Source: CBDDBK01 sp965225715 | GTDB taxonomy: Bacteria; Bacteroidota; Bacteroidia; Cytophagales; Flammeovirgaceae | Length of the DNA: 64,000 nucleotides | NCBI GenBank assembly: GCA_965225715.1 | Contig: CBDDBK010000002.1 | Coordinates: forward strand, 744,001-808,000 | Reading direction: 5' to 3' | Shown here: positions 47,558-57,804 of the stretch, one piece after another | Layout of the letters: each line of letters begins with the position of its first letter | Numbering within the stretch: position 1 is the first letter of the stretch | The notes under the pieces: generated by a model | What the model was told of the DNA's origin: nothing | Seen by the model: only the letters and a program-made list of their open reading frames with translations | Databases searched by the model: none | Translations under genes and position numbers: made by a program

Positions 47558-50500
47558 TTAAAATAGTTTCTTTTTTTGAGGTATTAAGGTATTTTTTTCT
47601 TCTAAATCAGTGATATTGTTTTCAATTTTTTCGATTTTAGAAACGATTTCTTGCTGTTTTGTAAGTGAAGGAAACGGGATTTTAATTTTCTGAATTCTAT
47701 CAATAGAAGCTCGTTTATTTCTTGAAAACTCCGATTTATTTCCTTCCTTGTTTAAAGCATAAGCCAAGTATCTTTCATTAAATTTTTGATTTTTTATTCT
47801 TAAGATTCCGCAATGGTCAGTTGGATAAAAAGGCTTATTTTTTGGAACACAGGTTACCATCCAATCACCATCTATACCCCATAACACAGATGGGACATCG
47901 AAATTTGAAATTAAAAGATAATTAGTATATCCAAATACTTCAAAAACATTCGCACTAAACACAGGAAATTTCCCATTTTTGATGAGGTCATTTTTTAAAA
48001 CTCTTTTACCAATAGTGATATCAAAAATATCATTATCATTTAATCGAATCGAATCATTAGTTTGCATGTATAAAGTAGAGAAGAGAACATCCACTTCTTT
48101 TTTCATTTCTTCAATTTCTTTCTCTATTTTCTCTTCTTCTTTTTCTATAATCTCAATTTCAGAAACTATTTTTTCCTGGATGTCTATGGGGGGAAGAGGG
48201 ATTTTTAGATCTTTTATGTAATCTTGCGAAATATTTTTAATAGAAATGCCTTCAAAACCTTGAGCTAACAAATAAATATTATTATTTATCAGTTCATAAA
48301 TATATTTTATTAAAACGGCTGAATTTTTTGATTTAATGACGTACGAGTGCTGACCTGTTGAGAATTGTTTGCTGATATGAATATTGGGAATACCACCATC
48401 TCCTATAATCAAGCATTCTTCTTGAAAATCGGCAATATCTATAAATTTATCTTGGGTTGCTCTAGAGGTAAAAAATGGATATTTGCCTATTTCTTTGCCC
48501 TCACTTGCTGACCTTTTAGATTTTGGAAGAAAACTAAACATCTCTGCCAATTTAACTAATTCCCACCTACTTTTTATTTCCACTTTTTTTTTTACCCCAA
48601 GCGAAATGGTTTTTTCAAAATAGGCTGAGTCAAAAGTCATTAAATCTCTAAGATTTTGATAATTTATTTTGTCTTCCAAATTATCGGCTATGGTTAAATT
48701 CAATTCACCTTTGAAGGCTTTGTAAATATAGGTACTAGCTTTTTCTGGATTGGACTTGGTGTTTAAATCATATAATTGGGTGCAATCGTCAATAGTTATA
48801 GCTGTGCCGTCAGTTTTTTTGCCTCTCCGTATGGGGTGTATACCTTCACTTCCTCTACGCTGGCTAAACTCATAACCAAGAAAATGCTTTTCGGTTTTTT
48901 TATCTCTATTTTTTATTAAAACTAATTTTTGAGGATAAGCCAGAATAAAATAGCGTAATTTTTCCTGCTCCAAAGCCAAAATAGAATTCCATTTTTCTTT
49001 TTCATTTTTAGCTTTTCGTTTTTGGATATAGTCTTTATAAATTTCATGATTTTTTATTTTTTCATTTGGCTCTTTTTGAATTAAGCTTTTATAATCTTCA
49101 AAATCAATTGTTTTCCAAACATAAGAAATATATTTTTGTAAAGGTTCTTCTAAGCCATTTATGGTAATGTCTTGAAAATCCGTCAGAAGTTTTTTTATAG
49201 ATTCTGCAATGTTCCAAGTATCTAAATTATTTCGACGTCTTAAAAATAAAATTACGGTGTTGGTGCCTGTTGCCATAAAGGTATTTGCTCCCATTTCTAC
49301 TATCGCCAGAATATCAAAATACATTAAGAGTATTTCTCTGGCTTGGGTATAAATACCGGAATTACTCAAAATGCTACTGGGCAAAATAATGCCCGCCAGT
49401 CCACCGTCCTTTAAAAGTTGTTTGGTACGTTCAATAAATAAACACTCTATTTCGCTACTTTGGTCGGTGAGTCGTTTGTATAAACCGAAGCCTTTTTTGG
49501 CTTTTTTTTCATCCATTAATCCTTTAAAAGCCGAAACAGAATAAGGCGGATTTGAAATGACAATATCAAACTGTTTATTATCTTGAGGAAAGGTTTTATC
49601 ATTTTTGGTCAGTAAATCTTTAAATTCCTTAGCGCTGGAAAAATCTCCTAAGCCATCGCCATGGATAACTTTTGCTAAGCCATCGCCATGCAAATAACAA
49701 CTGACTTTAGCCGTTTTTACCAAACGATAGTCTTTTTCAATGCCATACACATAATCATCAGCCCAATCAAATTGGTCGTTTTTCCATTTTTTTAGGGTTT
49801 TTTGGGTAATGAGATTGTATTTAGTTTCGTCTAAGGTATCGATATATTGTTGGATTTCTTCCATCGATTCAGTAAGAAAATGTCCACTTCCTGATGCATA
49901 ATCGATGATAAAAGGCAGTAAATCATTTCGGTTGCCTTGTGCTATTTTTTGGCTCGTGAGATCTTGAAAAGGTAAACTTTTTATAATAAAACGGGCTATG
50001 GGAACAGGTGTAAAAAATTGACCGGACTCTTGTTTTAATCCAGTGGTTAAAAGCAATTCAAAAAAATCACTTAAAAATTGTTGCCTATAATTATAACGCA
50101 ATCGATAAGTTTGCAAAAGTTCTACCACTTCCTTTACCACTTTGGCATTTTCTTGAAACGAATCATCATCATAGACTTCTTTTATAGCAAATTCATTATT
50201 TTTTTTGAGTCTTATTTCGGTCAAAATTTTCTGAAAGTCTTTTTTATATTTTTCGTCCACCTGCTTAAATCGTTTGTTAAATTCTGCATCACTGACATCA
50301 GTGACCTGTTTTTCCAACAGTTCTTTCATGCCTTTATTATAAAGGTCAGTCAATCTTTTTTGAAAAGAAATATGGTCATCTTGTCCTTCAAGCCATTGAA
50401 AGTCCAATTCTTCATCCTCGTTTTTAGAATATTCATCTACAATTTTGCACAGGAATAAAGTAAAAATTTTATTAAAAGCATTTGGCTTATCCGAGACCAC

Positions 50501-51217
50501 ATTATGCCGAAGAATTTCCAAAAAGCGATTGAAAATAAAACTGCTGTCTTCTTGTCTTAATTCATTTAAATCCTGTTTGACAAGGGCTTTACTTTGAAAG
50601 TCATAAACAGGCGCCCAACTTTCAAAGACGCCATTAGATTTCGGGAGTTTGTTCCAACGGTCATAAAAATCCTTTACATTTCCTGCTTGTCTGTAATCCT
50701 CTTCAATTTTGATAATTTCATTTCTGTATTTTAGAGTTTCTGCCTCCAAATCAGACGTGTAAAGCATTAAAATTTGGGCTTTATTATCTTGCTGGAAATA
50801 TGTAAATAATTGACCTCCATTTTTTTTTAACATTTTAAATGCCTTATCAAACTCTGTTCCCCAAGTTTTACATTCTATCATTAAGTGCGCCTCTCCGTTA
50901 TGGGTTACCAAAATATCGAGTCGTCCGCTTGTGCCGTGTCCTGTTTGCCAAGTTTTTTCTAAAGTAATGGTTTCTGGTTTATAGCCTTTCTCCAAAAGTC
51001 TATTAACACATTCTAAAACTACCCAATTTTCAGGTTGAGAAAAAATTTGAATAGCTTGATGGTCAATTCCTATTTTGTCTCCAAAGCAAAAATTTTCTTT
51101 CTCGATATCTATTTCTATGGTATAATTATCATGTTTACCATATTTTTTTTTGACTATGCCTTTAGCATTTTCTTTAAGAGTAAACCCTAATTGTTCAAGG
51201 AGTCTTTTATTTTTCAT
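47558..51217 (-). CDS. Single-chain restriction-modification enzyme (type IIG-like, nuclease-methylase-specificity)
   Basis: 1219 residues with three modules. An N-terminal nuclease of the HsdR_N type (about 1-125) has SGRLDILV and IECKTW, with D101, E115 and K117 as PD-(D/E)xK-like residues. An N6-adenine methylase follows: FFTPVPIARFII (about 400), DYASGSGHF for SAM binding, and DIVISNPPYSV (NPPY motif). C-terminal specificity modules with two half-TRDs are separated by a long coiled spacer (EIIEKEEEKIEKEIEEMKK) as in HsdS. No helicase motor is visible, so cleavage would be near the site rather than remote, as in type IIG or BcgI-like enzymes. No separate HsdS or HsdR gene is near. Whether it still cuts cannot be told. 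Confidence 0.82.
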   Translation of the reverse strand: MKNKRLLEQLGFTLKENAKGIVKKKYGKHDNYTIEIDIEKENFCFGDKIGIDHQAIQIFSQPENWVVLECVNRLLEKGYKPETITLEKTWQTGHGTSGRLDILVTHNGEAHLMIECKTWGTEFDKAFKMLKKNGGQLFTYFQQDNKAQILMLYTSDLEAETLKYRNEIIKIEEDYRQAGNVKDFYDRWNKLPKSNGVFESWAPVYDFQSKALVKQDLNELRQEDSSFIFNRFLEILRHNVVSDKPNAFNKIFTLFLCKIVDEYSKNEDEELDFQWLEGQDDHISFQKRLTDLYNKGMKELLEKQVTDVSDAEFNKRFKQVDEKYKKDFQKILTEIRLKKNNEFAIKEVYDDDSFQENAKVVKEVVELLQTYRLRYNYRQQFLSDFFELLLTTGLKQESGQFFTPVPIARFIIKSLPFQDLTSQKIAQGNRNDLLPFIIDYASGSGHFLTESMEEIQQYIDTLDETKYNLITQKTLKKWKNDQFDWADDYVYGIEKDYRLVKTAKVSCYLHGDGLAKVIHGDGLGDFSSAKEFKDLLTKNDKTFPQDNKQFDIVISNPPYSVSAFKGLMDEKKAKKGFGLYKRLTDQSSEIECLFIERTKQLLKDGGLAGIILPSSILSNSGIYTQAREILLMYFDILAIVEMGANTFMATGTNTVILFLRRRNNLDTWNIAESIKKLLTDFQDITINGLEEPLQKYISYVWKTIDFEDYKSLIQKEPNEKIKNHEIYKDYIQKRKAKNEKEKWNSILALEQEKLRYFILAYPQKLVLIKNRDKKTEKHFLGYEFSQRRGSEGIHPIRRGKKTDGTAITIDDCTQLYDLNTKSNPEKASTYIYKAFKGELNLTIADNLEDKINYQNLRDLMTFDSAYFEKTISLGVKKKVEIKSRWELVKLAEMFSFLPKSKRSASEGKEIGKYPFFTSRATQDKFIDIADFQEECLIIGDGGIPNIHISKQFSTGQHSYVIKSKNSAVLIKYIYELINNNIYLLAQGFEGISIKNISQDYIKDLKIPLPPIDIQEKIVSEIEIIEKEEEKIEKEIEEMKKEVDVLFSTLYMQTNDSIRLNDNDIFDITIGKRVLKNDLIKNGKFPVFSANVFEVFGYTNYLLISNFDVPSVLWGIDGDWMVTCVPKNKPFYPTDHCGILRIKNQKFNERYLAYALNKEGNKSEFSRNKRASIDRIQKIKIPFPSLTKQQEIVSKIEKIENNITDLEEKNTLIPQKKKLF

Positions 51218-51543
51218 AACTTATATGATTTTGTACCTCAAATAGTTTAGGCTATTGGCGTAAATTGTCAATAGTTTAAAAATACAGATTTGGAATTATT
51301 TCAGCAATGAAAACTCTCAATTAAAACAAACTGATTACAATTATTATATATATTACAAATATAAATAGAAATGTAATTTATTGTTACATTTTTGTAAAAA
51401 TGAAGCTATTATGTTTAATTTCTTTTGAGAAAAAGGATAAAGTTTCACAGTTTTTTTACAGAAAAATAAAATTACTTCTGAAAACAATTATTTTTAGAAT
51501 TTAGGTTAGTGAATGTCGCAAAATTTTATTATAATTTTAAAAT
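51218..51543. other. Gene-free gap, divergent promoters
   Basis: 326 AT-rich bases between the starts of the minus-strand restriction enzyme and the plus-strand M16 peptidase. Both promoters must be here, but I see no clear TAnnTTTG box or repeat family member. Confidence 0.45.
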
Positions 51544-52794
51544 ATGGTAAACTATCAAAGTTTTGAGTTACCCAATGGGCTGCGTTTGATTGTTCATGAA
51601 GATAATAGTTTTCCTGTAGCTGTTTTCAATATCCTTTATGATGTTGGGGCAAAAGATGAAAATCCTGAAAAAACAGGTTTTGCTCATCTTTTTGAGCATT
51701 TAATGTTTGGAGGTTCTAAACATATTGATAATTTTGATGTCCCTTTGGAAAAGGTAGGTGGAGATTCTAATGCCTTCACCAACCAAGATATTACCAATTA
51801 TTATAATATTTTACCTGCCGAAAATATAGAAACTGCTTTTTGGTTAGAATCAGATAGAATGCTTGAACTATCGTTTAAAGAAGAGGTCTTAGAAGTCCAA
51901 CGTAAAGTTGTCATAGAGGAATTTAAACAAAATTACTTAAATCAGCCTTATGGAGACCTTTGGCTTAAATTTTTACCTCTTTGCTATAAAATTCACCCTT
52001 ACCGTTGGGATACAATTGGAAAAGATATTAGCCATATAGAACAAGTAACGTCAAAAGATGTTAAAGATTTTTTCTACAAACATTATCGTCCTAATCATGC
52101 CATTTTAGTTGTTTCAGGCCGGGTAAATGCTGATGAAATTTATGCTATGACTAAAAAATGGTTTGCCGATATACCACCTTCTAAATTTCCATATCACAGA
52201 AATCTTCCAAAAGAAGCTCCTCAGATTGCTAAACGAACACTTGAAATAGCAAAGCCTGTTCCTTCTAATCTTATTGTAAAAAGTTATCATACTTGTGATA
52301 GACATTGTGAAGCTTACTATTCAAATTTGTTGTTATCCAATATATTAGGAAGAGGAAACACAAGTATACTTTATAAAAAACTAGTTGAAGATAAAAAAAT
52401 ATTTACCTCTATTGGCAGTTTTACAACAGATAATATAGATGAAGGCTTATTGGTTATTGATGGTCGTTTAGCTAAAAATATCACTTTTGAACAAGCCGAA
52501 GAAGCTATCGATACAGAACTAAATAAAATACTACAAGAAGGCATAAAAAAAAAGGAACTTACCAAAGTCAAAAATCATCAACTAACTGATTCTATCTATA
52601 AAAAATTAAAGTTGCTGTATAAGAGTATGGATTTAGCTTATTTTACCTTACTTGGAAACACAGAACTTATTAATACATTATCTTCTAAAATAGAACAAGT
52701 TACACCTGAAGAAGTACATTATAATGCAAAAAATATTTTAAAATCTGAAAATTCCAATGCTTTATATTATCGGTCTGTTCCACGACAGAATTAG
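51544..52794 (+). CDS. M16 family metallopeptidase
   Basis: 416 residues, one M16 catalytic plus one inactive-type domain pair. The inverted zinc motif HxxEH is HLFEH (48-52), and the third ligand is a Glu in VVIEEF (125 or 126), about 74 residues on. The second domain ends NILKSENSNALYYRSVP. No signal peptide is evident at the chosen start, unlike many relatives; a cytoplasmic role, or export by another route, is possible. The second M16 gene that usually follows is absent. Substrates of single-gene members are mostly small peptides. Confidence 0.9.
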   Translation: MVNYQSFELPNGLRLIVHEDNSFPVAVFNILYDVGAKDENPEKTGFAHLFEHLMFGGSKHIDNFDVPLEKVGGDSNAFTNQDITNYYNILPAENIETAFWLESDRMLELSFKEEVLEVQRKVVIEEFKQNYLNQPYGDLWLKFLPLCYKIHPYRWDTIGKDISHIEQVTSKDVKDFFYKHYRPNHAILVVSGRVNADEIYAMTKKWFADIPPSKFPYHRNLPKEAPQIAKRTLEIAKPVPSNLIVKSYHTCDRHCEAYYSNLLLSNILGRGNTSILYKKLVEDKKIFTSIGSFTTDNIDEGLLVIDGRLAKNITFEQAEEAIDTELNKILQEGIKKKELTKVKNHQLTDSIYKKLKLLYKSMDLAYFTLLGNTELINTLSSKIEQVTPEEVHYNAKNILKSENSNALYYRSVPRQN

Positions 52795-53118
52795 TAATAA
52801 TATATAGCCCTGCTATTAACAAATAAGGAGAAAATATTTTCTCATTGTCAATGATTTAAATACCTAAAAAATCTTTTTTCTATTTGAGATGATTATATTT
52901 ATTTTTCTATAAAAAAATAAATTTTTAGTTTATAAATAGTTTATTTTTCTGAACTTGTTTTAGAGCGATCATAAGAATTTAGTATTTTTAAATTACTGAT
53001 TAGATTAGAAAAATTATTCAAGGTAATTGAATAATTATCTTTTTATTTTTGGGAAAAGATACAAACAAAACTCCTATTTTTATAATTCAATTATTGATAC
53101 ATTAAAAATTATAATGCA
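52795..53118. other. Gene-free gap, possibly an old dispersed repeat
   Basis: The start (ATATATAGCCCTGCTATTAA) recalls the left end of the 95-bp repeat but the rest is not alignable with confidence. Otherwise AT-rich and empty. Confidence 0.3.
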
Positions 53119-53985
53119 ATGAACAAAAAAAAGAGAGTACTGCTTATTATCATTTTTATTATTCTGCTTGTTGCAATCTTATTTATTGTTAGATTTTTTT
53201 ATATAAATATAAGAACAGATGTGTCATACTTGAAAACAACAGTGGAATTGTTAGAAGAAAAAAACAACAAAATTGATAGTTTGAATAATGAGATTTTAGT
53301 TTTACAAGATAATTTAATTAAAAATAAAAGTTTGAGTTTTAAAGAAAAAGAAGACTTATACAAAAAATTAGTAGAACTTAATACAGAAAAAGAAAAAGAA
53401 AAAAATATATATCAAAAAAAAATAAATGATTTTGAAACTAAGTTAAATGATTTTGAAGAAAAAACTAAATTGAATCAATTATTTAAAATGAATAGTAATG
53501 AGGAATATAAAACAGAAATTGATAACCTAAAAACAGAAATTAAAGAACTTGAAAATCAAATAGATAATCTCAAAAAAATGAATGCTCAAAAAAATAGTGT
53601 AAAAGAAAAAAAGGAAGATTCTAAACAAAAAGTAATACAAAATAATTATAATTGGGAAATGCCTTATCCAAAGTACACTTATCCTTTAAATAACCAACAA
53701 AAAAACACTTTAAATATGATAATTAAAAGGGTAGAATCTTTAGAAACAGAAGATTATAATTTATTAATTGAAGGGCACAGCCCTAAAATTAATGATTCGG
53801 AACGAAAAAATGAATCAATATCAAATAGCATTAGCTTGGCAGTAAAAGAATACTTAATTAGGCAAGGTATTAACAAAAATAATATACGAGTTTCTACTTT
53901 GGGAGCAACTCAGCTCAAAATAAAATCAAAAGGAAGAAGTGTTGTTAATGCTCGTGTAGAGATAACTTTGGAATTGATAAAATAG
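53119..53985 (+). CDS. Membrane-anchored coiled-coil protein with OmpA/MotB-like C-terminal domain
   Basis: 288 residues. A basic start (MNKKKRV) and one membrane helix (8-28) precede a long charged coiled coil (about 38-180, LEEKNNKIDSLNNEILVLQD). The C-terminal 100 residues have the OmpA/MotB peptidoglycan-binding pattern: LLIEGHSPKINDSERKNESI, VKEYLIRQGINKNNIRVSTL and RSVVNARVEITL (normally NRRVEI). The arginines that contact diaminopimelate are partly replaced, so binding of peptidoglycan is uncertain. It could tether the inner membrane to the wall through a long coil. No partner gene nearby; the following gap holds a decayed dispersed repeat. Confidence 0.7.
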   Translation: MNKKKRVLLIIIFIILLVAILFIVRFFYINIRTDVSYLKTTVELLEEKNNKIDSLNNEILVLQDNLIKNKSLSFKEKEDLYKKLVELNTEKEKEKNIYQKKINDFETKLNDFEEKTKLNQLFKMNSNEEYKTEIDNLKTEIKELENQIDNLKKMNAQKNSVKEKKEDSKQKVIQNNYNWEMPYPKYTYPLNNQQKNTLNMIIKRVESLETEDYNLLIEGHSPKINDSERKNESISNSISLAVKEYLIRQGINKNNIRVSTLGATQLKIKSKGRSVVNARVEITLELIK

Positions 53986-54014
53986 CTTTCTTGCTAACAT
54001 ATTATATACATTGT

Positions 54015-54085
54015 TGTAATTATATCATTTGAAAAAGGAGTTTAAGGAATTTAGCTTATTAGTATTGAGAATCAATATTTTAATA
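54015..54085 (-). repeat. Partial decayed copy of the 95-bp dispersed repeat
   Basis: TCATTTGAAAAAGGAGTTTA and TTAGCTTATTAGTATTGAGAA follow the reverse-complemented repeat (TACTTGAAAAAGAGAGTTTT, CTATTGGTATTGAAAC), then the match fades. The rest of this 255-base gap is AT-rich and empty. Confidence 0.4.
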
Positions 54086-54240
54086 TAATAATAGTAATGA
54101 AATTATAAAAGCCTATTAAGAGAGAGTTGTTTAAGTTTAACCAAAAACAGCCTAATATACAGTTATCTGTTGTTTTTCGGGTTTAAAAAAGGGGGATACC
54201 AAATTCTAAACCCGAAGATGAATAAATTAAATAGTAGATT

Positions 54241-54756
54241 TTATCTATGTTGATGAACATTTAAACAAGACTGTAATGTTTTACGAGCAATATGAATCCT
54301 ATTTTTTACTGTACCAATAGGAGTACCTAAACTTTTAGAAATCTCGTGATATTTATAGCCTTGATAATACATTATAAAAGGTTCTGCATATACATCTTTT
54401 ATTTTATTTAAAGCATCTTGAATGTCATCTGATAAAAAATTACTATAGGCATGATTAATTATAGAAAAATTTCCAGAATTAATATAATAGGCATTGTCAG
54501 TATTATCCACTACGGTTTTACGCTTAGAAAGACGCTGACTATTGGTTATAAACGTATTTTTCATAATGGTAAATAACCAAGCTTTTAAATTCGTACCTTC
54601 AGAAAATTTACTCTGATTGGTAAGCGCTTTTACCAATGTATCTTGAACAAGATCCGCAGAAACTTCGCTATCTTTTGTCAAATACATGGCAAAATTTTTC
54701 AAATTACCAATCATATTGGTAATTTCAACAGTAATAGGTGGTATTTGTACACTCAT
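54241..54756 (-). CDS. ECF RNA polymerase sigma factor
   Basis: 171 residues, sigma-70 family, extracytoplasmic-function type. Region 2 covers about 14-85 (DLVQDTLVKALTNQSKF and NLKAWLFTIMKNTFI, the core- and -10-binding helix). Region 4 covers about 113-165 with a helix-turn-helix in YKYHEISKSLGTPIGTVKNR. No anti-sigma gene is next to it, as is common for the house-keeping-like ECF factors of Bacteroidota. Divergent from the MORN-repeat gene 100 bases away, which may be one of its targets; this is inference. Confidence 0.92.
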   Translation of the reverse strand: MSVQIPPITVEITNMIGNLKNFAMYLTKDSEVSADLVQDTLVKALTNQSKFSEGTNLKAWLFTIMKNTFITNSQRLSKRKTVVDNTDNAYYINSGNFSIINHAYSNFLSDDIQDALNKIKDVYAEPFIMYYQGYKYHEISKSLGTPIGTVKNRIHIARKTLQSCLNVHQHR

Positions 54757-54858
54757 AATAACTAAAATGTAATTATATAATAATTTATATCTAAAGATAA
54801 AGTTTCGTTATTAGTAATAATTCTCATCTACAAAACTAAGAATACTTTATATAATATT

Positions 54859-56472
54859 ATGCATCTATTGGAAAAAATATTGAACAAAATGCAACTTAAC
54901 GTTATTTGTTTTTTAGTGTACCTTGTAAGTTTTTATCTTAACAGCAATTCATTTGGACAAATAGGGCATATTCCACAAGAAATCCTAACTTACCATGATA
55001 AAGACAAAAAAATTATTAAAGAACATTTTTATTATATTAATAATGATTTAGAACAAAAACATGGTAAATACGTACTTTATTTTCCAAGTTCAAAAAGTAT
55101 ATATATTGAAGCTTTTTATCAAAAAGGGAAATTAAATGGCTTATACAAAGAGTATTATGAAGATTCGGGAATAAAAACAGTCTACAATTATCAAAATGGA
55201 CTCAAAGAAGGTATATATAAAAAGTTTTATGAGACAGGTCAAGTAGAGGTTTTATGTCATTATAAAGCCGATAAAATAGTTGGAGAAATGCAACGCTTTT
55301 ATCGGGATAATAGTCTAAAAGCTAAATTAAACTTTGAAGATGGTAAACGAAAAGATACCATGTGGGTTTATTATCCGATAGGACATTTACAACAATATTA
55401 TATTTTTAAAGAGGATTTGCGAAATGGAGCTTTTGCCATTTATGATGAATCTAAGCATTTGATTCAAAAAGGTATTTATAAAAACGATAAACTTGAAGGT
55501 GAAGTTATGAGTTTTTACCCTAACCAAAATATTAGAAAAAGAGTTACTTTTAAAGCTGACACTATACATGGTAAAATGGAAATTTACTATCCAGATAAAA
55601 CACTAAAAGAAGAAACCTATTATGAAAAAAACCTTAAACAAGGCAGTAGCAGACAATATTACCCAAATGGACTAAAAAAAGTAGAAACTTATTATGAAAA
55701 AAACCTATTGGCTAAAGAGCATATTATATATTATTCCAATGGACAGGTTAAGCGTTTATTACTTATCGATCAAATTGGTGGAGAAACAGGCAGTTTCAAA
55801 ACATATGATAGTCTAGGTTATTTGGAAAGCGAAGGACATTTATTAAATGGAACTTTGCACGCAGAAAATAAAGCCTACTTCCCAGATGGAAAGATCATGC
55901 ATAAGTTTAATTATGAAAAAGGCAAAAAAAAAGGCATTAATATAACGTATTATCCTAACGGGGATCAAAGAAAAGTAGAAAAAGAAATTGGAAGAAATTA
56001 TTTTGAAATTACTAATTTTCAACCTAACAATATTCTTGTTGCAACAACTTACTTTAAACATGAAAAAGCAGTCGGAACATGGAAATATTTTTTTGAAACA
56101 GGTGGAATAAAACAAAGCGAAAATTATAAAAATGGAATTTTAGTAGGAGAACAAATTATGTACTACCTTTCTAAAATAGGAACTTCTTTAATAAAACAAC
56201 GTTTCTTTTATATCAATGGAAAAAAAGAAGGTATTTCTACTATATATTACAAATCTGGAAATTGTAAATCTGAAATTAGCTATGAAAAAAATAGTATAAA
56301 AGGGCTTGTTAAAAATTATTATGAATCTGGAAAAATAAAAAGTATGGGCAATCAATATAGAAATAGAAAAACTGGACGATGGCAATATTTTGATTCAAAT
56401 GAAAAACTTATTAAAGAAGAAATGTATCGCGGCGGGGTTATAGTAAAAAAAGTAAATTATACAAATGATTAA
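54859..56472 (+). CDS. MORN-repeat-variant secreted protein
   Basis: 537 residues made of about 18 to 20 short beta-hairpin repeats of the MORN variant type (PF07661): YYExSGIKTVYNYQNGLKEG, YYPDKTLKEETYYEKNLKQG, YYPNGLKKVETYYEKNL and so on. A start at 54889 (MQLNVICFLVYLVSFYLNSN) would give a cleaner signal peptide than the ATG at 54859; both are in frame. Such repeats are found in cell-surface and antitoxin-like proteins of Bacteroidota, with no settled function. Located between the sigma factor gene (divergent) and the outer membrane barrel gene (same strand, 180 bases). Confidence 0.85.
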   Translation: MHLLEKILNKMQLNVICFLVYLVSFYLNSNSFGQIGHIPQEILTYHDKDKKIIKEHFYYINNDLEQKHGKYVLYFPSSKSIYIEAFYQKGKLNGLYKEYYEDSGIKTVYNYQNGLKEGIYKKFYETGQVEVLCHYKADKIVGEMQRFYRDNSLKAKLNFEDGKRKDTMWVYYPIGHLQQYYIFKEDLRNGAFAIYDESKHLIQKGIYKNDKLEGEVMSFYPNQNIRKRVTFKADTIHGKMEIYYPDKTLKEETYYEKNLKQGSSRQYYPNGLKKVETYYEKNLLAKEHIIYYSNGQVKRLLLIDQIGGETGSFKTYDSLGYLESEGHLLNGTLHAENKAYFPDGKIMHKFNYEKGKKKGINITYYPNGDQRKVEKEIGRNYFEITNFQPNNILVATTYFKHEKAVGTWKYFFETGGIKQSENYKNGILVGEQIMYYLSKIGTSLIKQRFFYINGKKEGISTIYYKSGNCKSEISYEKNSIKGLVKNYYESGKIKSMGNQYRNRKTGRWQYFDSNEKLIKEEMYRGGVIVKKVNYTND

Positions 56473-56656
56473 AAATTAGTTTTTTTATTAAGTAGCTAAA
56501 TTTTTGATTTAAAGAACAGGCGTTATTTTGAGTAAATATTATCAATTTAATTCTCTTTTTAACTTAATTTAAAATCAGAAAATTTGATTTTAAATTAAGA
56601 TTTTTTATTTAATAGAACATACTTTATTAATTAAACATATTAAAATATTAATTATA

Positions 56657-57508
56657 ATGCATTTAAAAAAAATATTATTTATTCTAATCGCAACTAGTGT
56701 AATTACTCCACTGGCTTTAGCTGGTCCTGGTTGGACCCAACCCAAAGGAAAAGGTTTTTTCTTATTAAGAGAAAATATCATTTTAGCCGAAAACTTCTAT
56801 AATGACAAAGGTAAAGTAGACCCTATTATGACATCAGGTATATTTATCAGCGAATTTTACGGAGAATACGGTTTATTTAAAAGACTGACTTTAGGAGCCT
56901 ATGTTCCTTTTGTATTCCATTCTATTGTTAATGGTAGAGAATTTACCAGCGGAGCACCAAAAGAACCAGGCTTAGAAGCAACTGATTTTGGAGACCTCGA
57001 TTTTTTTCTGCGTCTTGGATTGATTCAAAATAGCCCTTTTGTTGCCTCGTTATCATTGAATTTAGGATTCCCTACTGGACAAAGTGATAGTATTCCAGCT
57101 TCTGGAGATGGTGAGTTTAATCAACTTGTAAAATTAGAACTGGGTTATGGTTTCCAAAAATTACCTCTTTTTGCAAACCTTGAGTTTGGTTTTAATAATC
57201 GAACGAATAGTTTTTCAGATGAACTTCGTTTAAATGCACAGGTTGGTTATACATTTGGAAAAAACTTGCTTATTCTTTTGAAAAGTCGGAATATATGGTC
57301 ACTTAATAATGGTGATGATACAAACATTTCTGGCGGAGGTATATTTTCAAATAATATTGAATTTACCAGTTTTGGACCAGAAGTATTGTTGTTTAATGTC
57401 TTTGGAAGGTTTGGACTATTAGCTAATTTCTTTGGCGCTTTTAGGGGTGCTAATGTATTGGCTGCACCTAGTTTTTCGTTAGGTGTTTTTCTAGATACAT
57501 CCAGGTAA
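56657..57508 (+). CDS. Predicted outer membrane beta-barrel protein
   Basis: 283 residues with a signal peptide (MHLKKILFILIATSVITPLA, cut near ALA-GPGW). The mature part has regular 8-10 residue amphipathic strands with aromatic girdles: LTLGAYVPFVFHS, SLSLNLGFPTGQSDS, LFANLEFGFNNR and LRLNAQVGYTF. The length predicts a small barrel of about 10 to 12 strands, possibly of the transporter-like OMP family with FPTGQSDS (as in several toluene or meta-pathway outer membrane proteins). Substrate unknown. Confidence 0.65.
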   Translation: MHLKKILFILIATSVITPLALAGPGWTQPKGKGFFLLRENIILAENFYNDKGKVDPIMTSGIFISEFYGEYGLFKRLTLGAYVPFVFHSIVNGREFTSGAPKEPGLEATDFGDLDFFLRLGLIQNSPFVASLSLNLGFPTGQSDSIPASGDGEFNQLVKLELGYGFQKLPLFANLEFGFNNRTNSFSDELRLNAQVGYTFGKNLLILLKSRNIWSLNNGDDTNISGGGIFSNNIEFTSFGPEVLLFNVFGRFGLLANFFGAFRGANVLAAPSFSLGVFLDTSR

Positions 57509-57547
57509 AAACTTTTTTCATTATTAAAACTACATAAATATTTAAAT

Positions 57548-57629
57548 CTAAATACAGGATACAACTTTTTATAAAACTCAGTTTTTTTTTAATATTAAGT
57601 ATTTTTTTATGCTTATGTCCTGTATTTAG
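57548..57629. repeat. 82-bp inverted-repeat unit between two outer-membrane genes
   Basis: CTAAATACAGGA (57548-57559) and TCCTGTATTTAG (57618-57629) are perfect 12-base inverted repeats separated by a T-rich 58-base loop. It follows the barrel gene by 40 bases. It could be a large terminator hairpin or a tiny MITE; no second copy was found. Confidence 0.5.
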
Positions 57630-57804
57630 GAATTTAATACCAAACAAAAAAATATTCTATAACTTACTAATTTTTGTTTTTCAGTAACTTAGTAAATAGT
57701 CATAATTTTTTATTTCATTGATTTTTAGTATTTTATTTTCAAACTATTGCATACCAAAAGTTCGAAAATAAATTCATTCCTTTTATTTATTAAAAATAAT
57801 TACT

